Source: Spirochaetaceae bacterium
GTDB lineage: Bacteria; Spirochaetota; Spirochaetia; DSM-27196; PWMO01
NCBI GenBank assembly: GCA_003558175.1
Contig: PWMO01000529.1
Location: forward strand, 1-8,610
DNA: 8,610 bases
Reading direction: 5' to 3'
In this document: positions 5,224-8,610 of the stretch, one piece after another
Position numbering within the stretch: the stretch's first letter is position 1
Layout: every line of letters starts with the position of its first letter
The notes under the pieces: generated by a model
What the model was told of the DNA's origin: nothing
Databases searched by the model: none
Seen by the model: the letters and a program-made list of their open reading frames with translations, nothing else
Program-made: the position numbers and the translations under genes

Positions 5224-5667
5224 TTAGAAAAGTCGAATTCGGAATAGAATCCCGAAGATGATGTAGATCGCGCCGGACGCGAGCGCGGTAGCCAGTACCG
5301 CTCGGTACCGGTTCACGCCAAGCGAGAGCATTGCCACAAGCAGAAACACCGCTGTTGGTAACAACACGCCGAGCAGCTGTATGCCGGCTGCATACAGGAC
5401 GACAATACAGACCAGTACCGCGGTTCTGTTTGTGAGCGGAGCCAAATCCATAGCGTCGGGTTGGCGCACCGCGCGCACGATCCCGATTATGAGCGCCGCG
5501 ATACCCATCGCTCCCAGGATCACCGACACAACGGTGGGGAAGAAGGCGGGGCCGAGCCCCGCCCGCAACGGCGCGAATGGGATGTTTCGCAAGTAGTTTG
5601 CCACAAACCCGCTGAGCAGCAGTGACGCGGCACCGGTTACCGTGTAACTGTTTACGAAGCGCCGCAT
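5224..5667 (-). CDS. tctB: Tripartite tricarboxylate transporter small membrane subunit TctB
   Basis: A 147-residue protein with four hydrophobic helices, the usual size and topology of TctB. The helices lie at about 11-24, 39-63 (AFFPTVVSVILGAMGIAALI), 84-97 (AVLVCIVVLYAAGI) with the adjoining LLGVLLPTAVFLLVAML, and the C-terminal AVLATALASGAIYIIFGILF. The conserved feature of a first helix followed by a GLGPAFFP segment is present. TctB is poorly conserved in sequence, so its place between tctC (6 nt gap) and tctA (20 nt gap) is the stronger evidence. No strong Shine-Dalgarno precedes the ATG at 5667, so translation is probably coupled to tctC. It forms the inner-membrane carrier with TctA. 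Confidence 0.93.
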   Translation of the reverse strand: MRRFVNSYTVTGAASLLLSGFVANYLRNIPFAPLRAGLGPAFFPTVVSVILGAMGIAALIIGIVRAVRQPDAMDLAPLTNRTAVLVCIVVLYAAGIQLLGVLLPTAVFLLVAMLSLGVNRYRAVLATALASGAIYIIFGILFRIRLF

Positions 5668-5673
5668 TGCATC

Positions 5674-6651
5674 TTATCGCGCCTGTCCTTGCGCCGCCAT
5701 CAGGCTGTAGAAGAAGCGGTCTTCGGCTTCAAAGAACGCCCGTCCGTCTTCTCCCGGTCCACGAAAGAACGCTCCGTGACCGTTCTCGCGAATGAAGTCC
5801 TGAAACGCATCTGAGTAATACGCGGTCTCCAGTGCGTTTGCTAGGGTCTGCACTACATCGTCGGGCATCCCCGGAGGGCCCACAATGGCACGCCACGGAC
5901 CGACAACAATATCGAAGCCCTGCTCGGCAAAGGTGGGAATATCGGGAAACGCGTCGATACGTTCATCAGCGGCTACCCCGATCATCTTCACGAGTCCTCC
6001 ATCCATCAGGGAAGCGGCCTCTCCGGGGCCCGCGCCCGCCGCGGCTACCTCTTCCCCCGCTGCAGCGGCCAGCGACTGCGCGGTACCATCGTAGGGTACG
6101 ATCGTCAGATCGATGCCTGTCTCTGCAATGACCGCCTGCCAGGTCCAGTAGTAGAGCGTTCCCGGGGGGCCGGAACCAACCTGAATTCCGGGATTTGCTC
6201 GAGCGTATCGCACGAACTCGTCGAACGTGTCATACGGTGCGTCCGACGGGACCGCAATACCCCACGCATCGCGGTTGAATACGCCGATGAGCGTGACATC
6301 CTCGAGCGGGTCAATCCATGCGTCAGCTTCCTTGTAATGCTTCTGCAGAAACTGATTGCCCAGGAGGAGGCTCAGTGTGTACCCGTCGGGACGCGCATTT
6401 GCCACCTGCTGATTGGCAACGAGAGCACCTGCCCCCGGCCGGTTGTCGATCACAATGGGAACACCCAGTTCAGGTTCCATATTCTCGGCGATTCTTCGCC
6501 CCAGGACATCGGTGCCGCCACCGGCGGCAAATCCAATGTAGAGCGAAATTTCGCGAGACGGGAACACCTCCTCTTCAGCCGCGCCCGCGGCAAACCCCAT
6601 CGTCGCCATCACAAGGACCAACACCAGAACAAAAACGACATTTTTCCTCAT
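5674..6651 (-). CDS. tctC: TctC/Bug-family periplasmic solute-binding protein
   Basis: A 325-residue Bug (Bordetella uptake gene)-type binding receptor of the TTT system. Residues 1-25 are a Sec signal peptide (VVFVLVLVLVMATMGFAAGA) with no lipobox. The mature protein opens with the family core ISLYIGFAAGGGTDVLGRRI (35-54); the G44-D48 loop normally contacts the ligand carboxylate through water. It continues with VIDNRPGAGALVANQQVANA and RPDGYTL. The second domain holds GSGPPGTLYYWTWQ, the IVPYDG strand with an alanine-rich helix, and the closing FPDIPTFAEQGFDI motif, where a D/E at this place usually marks the ligand site. A good AGGAGG lies 5 nt ahead of ATG 6651. The 54-nt gap to the upstream lyase gene has no terminator I can see. 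It defines the import specificity of the operon, but the ligand is not predictable by eye. Confidence 0.95.
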   Translation of the reverse strand: MRKNVVFVLVLVLVMATMGFAAGAAEEEVFPSREISLYIGFAAGGGTDVLGRRIAENMEPELGVPIVIDNRPGAGALVANQQVANARPDGYTLSLLLGNQFLQKHYKEADAWIDPLEDVTLIGVFNRDAWGIAVPSDAPYDTFDEFVRYARANPGIQVGSGPPGTLYYWTWQAVIAETGIDLTIVPYDGTAQSLAAAAGEEVAAAGAGPGEAASLMDGGLVKMIGVAADERIDAFPDIPTFAEQGFDIVVGPWRAIVGPPGMPDDVVQTLANALETAYYSDAFQDFIRENGHGAFFRGPGEDGRAFFEAEDRFFYSLMAAQGQAR

Positions 6652-6705
6652 ACCAGCCTCCTATGATTCGTGCCAATCGCAAATGCCCCGCCGCCTGCGC
6701 AAAAC

Positions 6706-7608
6706 CTACGAGACGGCCGTCAGACTCTCCTCCAGCTCAATTGCCTCCTTTATTGGACCGGCTATACGCTCTTCGTCCGACCTGGAGTAGGGCAGATGCG
6801 GACAGAGTGGAACGCCGATATCAATCCCTCGGTACTTGAGCGCCGCGTGATAGAACGGAACGGGAATACCGGAACCGGTCAATTTTCGCAGCGCATTTGC
6901 CTTACGCTGCAATGCGAGGGCGTTTTCGTAGTCGGCCGCTCGCGCATACTCGTAGATCTTGTTTACCAGCCGCGGGAACAGATTAGAAAGGCCGGAGACG
7001 CAGCCGTGACCACCGCCGACGAGGGCCGGAAGCAGTATCGTCTGTGATCCAATCAGGAAGGTGAAGTCCGGGTTGTTCACCGCAGAGACGCAGTCGTAGA
7101 AGAAGCCGATATTGGCGCTGCTGTCCTTCAGCCCCGCGACGCCGATCTCGGCGAGCCGGACCAGCTGCTCCGGTGTAAACGTGGTCAAGTTGGTGTATTT
7201 GGGGTTGTGGTACACGTACACGGGTGTCTTGACGCTTGCCACCACCCGTTTGAAGTGCTCGAGCACGTTGTCAAAGCTGTGCAGGTAGTAGTAGGGGGTA
7301 AGGCACGCCACCGCAGCTACGCCCAGCTGCTCCGCGTGCTGCGCCAGCCTGATGGTGGTTGCGGTGTCTGCAGCCCCCACGTGCAGGACAACTGAGACTT
7401 TGCCCCGCGTCTCCTCCATCACTATCTCAGCTACGCGCATGCGCTGCTCATCCGTCATGAGAGGGCCTGAGCCGTAGGACCCGCACGGGTACAGGCCATG
7501 GACCTGCGGCACTAGGAACCGCAGGAGTCCCCTCAGTTTTTCTTCCGCTACAGCTCCGTTCTCATCGAACGGTGTGATGAGCGCCGGGAATACACCTTCA
7601 ATCTTCAT
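6706..7608 (-). CDS. DapA/NAL-family class I lyase, possible 2-keto-3-deoxy sugar acid aldolase
   Basis: A 300-residue TIM-barrel enzyme of the dihydrodipicolinate synthase / N-acetylneuraminate lyase family. The Schiff-base lysine is K161 in AGLKDSS and the catalytic tyrosine is Y133 in VYVYHNP, both falling on the E. coli DapA numbers. TPYYY (104-108) is also typical. The carboxylate-binding GTTGE loop (43-47) is replaced by GSYGS, continuing GPLM. The pattern GxxGxGPxx recalls archaeal KDG aldolase (GTTGLGP from memory) more than DapA. Neighbouring genes argue against lysine synthesis: a KDG-kinase-like gene lies upstream and TTT uptake genes downstream. The likely reaction is retro-aldol cleavage of a 2-keto-3-deoxy acid to pyruvate plus an aldehyde; a dehydratase role is possible. 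Start ATG 7608 has GAGGAG 8 nt ahead. The C-terminus (GVPLCPHLPYSRSDEERI) is family-like. Substrate uncertain. Confidence 0.9.
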   Translation of the reverse strand: MKIEGVFPALITPFDENGAVAEEKLRGLLRFLVPQVHGLYPCGSYGSGPLMTDEQRMRVAEIVMEETRGKVSVVLHVGAADTATTIRLAQHAEQLGVAAVACLTPYYYLHSFDNVLEHFKRVVASVKTPVYVYHNPKYTNLTTFTPEQLVRLAEIGVAGLKDSSANIGFFYDCVSAVNNPDFTFLIGSQTILLPALVGGGHGCVSGLSNLFPRLVNKIYEYARAADYENALALQRKANALRKLTGSGIPVPFYHAALKYRGIDIGVPLCPHLPYSRSDEERIAGPIKEAIELEESLTAVS

Positions 7609-7685
7609 CTATCGTTCTCCTCTATTCTTCTCTTGCATTGGATGTATGGGTTTGTACGGCATAGGGCCGGGCCCGCTCGCCTGCT

Positions 7686-8610
7686 TCATCGTTCAACCGG
7701 TTTCTCGCCTCGTCTCCGCTCTTCGACTTCTTTGCCAGTGGGCATGGATTCGATGTTACCGGAAGTCTGGATCGCGATCCCGGCGACGGCATTCCCCAAC
7801 GCGGCGGCCTCAACCGTCGACGCACCATCCAGAAGCCCCACTGCGAACCCCGCCGCGAAGGCGTCTCCCGCGCCCATGAGATCGTGAGGATCACTCACCA
7901 CCCGACACTCCGCTATTTCACGCTTTCCGTCGGCAATGACCGCGGCCCCGTGCGCACCACGCTTTAGAATGATGCGTCTGCACCCAAGCCGCTGCAGCGT
8001 AGTGATTGCGTCTTCTTCCGTCAGGTTGTCACCGTAGAGCCCCTGCAGGTCCTCCATCCCGGGAAGCACGTAGTCTGCCCGGGCCATGAGAGGCTCAAGC
8101 GCCTCGCGAGCCTCTGCTGCGGTCCACAATTTGCGCCGCATGTTGGGATCGAACAGCACGGTGACGCCGTGCCGCTCGGCAATTGTCATCGCCTGCTCAA
8201 CCATGGCGCGATTGGCGGCCGAGAGCGCCGGAGTGATTCCGGTCAGATGCAGGATGCGCGCCCCGGCAATGAGCTCCTCGGGGAGATCTTCAGGGCCCAG
8301 GGTGCTGAACGCCGATCCGGCGCGGTAGTAGTAGTGGCGGGCGGCGCCTCGCGGCAGTCGCTCACGCACAAACAACCCGGTGGGATGCGTCTGAACCATC
8401 GACACATCCGCAGTATCCACCCCCTCACCACGTACGATCGAGAGAATGCGGTGACCAAGCTCGTCATCGCCGAGACGGCTGACCCATGACGCGGAGTGCC
8501 CGAGCCTGGCAACTCCCACGGCTACGGTAGACTCAGAGCCGCCGGGCCTGATCTCGTACGACGTGGCGTATCGCATCCTGCCAACGTAGGTGGCGGCGAA
8601 GACGGCGCAG
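7686..8610 (-). CDS. PfkB-family carbohydrate kinase, KDG-kinase-like (5' end beyond window)
   Basis: The frame is open to the right edge, so the visible 308 codons lack only roughly the first dozen residues expected for a 310-330-residue ribokinase-family protein. The visible protein begins AVFAATYVGRMRYATSYEIR. PGGSESTVAVGVARLGH follows, the substrate-binding GG/N region of PfkB motif 1, in the form typical of 2-keto-3-deoxygluconate kinases. Later come LFDPNMRRKLW, the DYVLPGMEDLQGLYG segment, IILKRGAHGAAV and the anion-hole/catalytic motif LMGAGDAFAAGFAVGLL near 7858-7877, where the D is the base. The tail is short and charged (EERRRGEKPVER). An internal ATG at 8576 is too late to be the start because conserved residues precede it. 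It would phosphorylate a 2-keto-3-deoxy sugar acid with ATP in the cytoplasm. It is the most upstream visible gene of the operon, 77 nt before the lyase gene. Confidence 0.9.
   Translation of the reverse strand, partial: CAVFAATYVGRMRYATSYEIRPGGSESTVAVGVARLGHSASWVSRLGDDELGHRILSIVRGEGVDTADVSMVQTHPTGLFVRERLPRGAARHYYYRAGSAFSTLGPEDLPEELIAGARILHLTGITPALSAANRAMVEQAMTIAERHGVTVLFDPNMRRKLWTAAEAREALEPLMARADYVLPGMEDLQGLYGDNLTEEDAITTLQRLGCRRIILKRGAHGAAVIADGKREIAECRVVSDPHDLMGAGDAFAAGFAVGLLDGASTVEAAALGNAVAGIAIQTSGNIESMPTGKEVEERRRGEKPVER

Noticed and set aside
7609..7685. Internal promoter or terminator between the kinase and lyase genes
   Set aside because: Only a 4-bp GC stem (GGGC-CCG-GCCC) with no T-tract and no paired -35/-10 elements were found. 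The gap is better read as part of one operon.
1..8610. CRISPR arrays, tRNA/rRNA genes, insertion sequences, integrase or attachment sites
   Set aside because: I saw no regularly spaced repeats other than the in-gene 21-bp units, no cloverleaf-like sequence and no transposase or integrase motif in either strand.

Overview
The window reads as a moderately GC-rich (roughly 60% by eye), GC3-biased genome of a Gram-negative, diderm bacterium. It encodes an RND efflux remnant, a periplasmic TctC/Bug solute-binding protein and signal-peptide proteins. From remembered protein resemblance I lean towards a free-living spirochaete (Spirochaetota), but nothing in the window proves this and no rRNA or tRNA is present.

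Left part (1-2350), mixed single genes: the 5' end of an unrecognised gene leaves the window on the minus strand (1-78). A 291-bp divergent intergenic region follows, with a perfect 7-bp inverted repeat and an 18-bp direct repeat pair. Next is a complete FMN nitroreductase-family gene on the plus strand (370-951). It converges on, and overlaps by 25 bp, the fossil of an RND multidrug-efflux operon on the minus strand. The fossil keeps a near-consensus promoter with a palindromic operator and a signal-peptide start. It has lost almost everything between that start and the second half of the RND pump, and the pump piece has a second, in-frame deletion of its late membrane helices. Divergently from the same intergenic region a second good promoter drives a pair of heavily overlapping plus-strand frames (1836-2264 and 1855-2346). 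Each has its own Shine-Dalgarno sequence, one hydrophobic anchor or signal peptide and a long coiled coil, a layout reminiscent of phage spanin genes.

Right part (2410-8610), one minus-strand operon of six genes: a 2-keto-3-deoxygluconate-kinase-like PfkB sugar kinase (5' end beyond the window), a DapA/KDG-aldolase-family lyase, the tripartite tricarboxylate transporter tctC-tctB-tctA, and a YeiH/UPF0324 (COG2855) putative sulfate/sulfite exporter. Gaps are 77, 54, 6, 20 and 4 bp. The set reads as an uptake-and-catabolism module for a sugar-acid-like compound. TctCBA would import it, a 2-keto-3-deoxy acid intermediate would be phosphorylated by the kinase and/or cleaved to pyruvate plus an aldehyde by the lyase, and the YeiH protein would export an anion. 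The exporter raises the possibility that the substrate is a sulfonate. The lyase has an altered GTTGE-equivalent loop (GSYGS) and the exporter carries a five-fold 7-residue repeat in a loop.

The most interesting points are the overlapping coiled-coil pair, the kinase/aldolase/TTT/YeiH operon, and the decayed but still promoter-equipped efflux operon.
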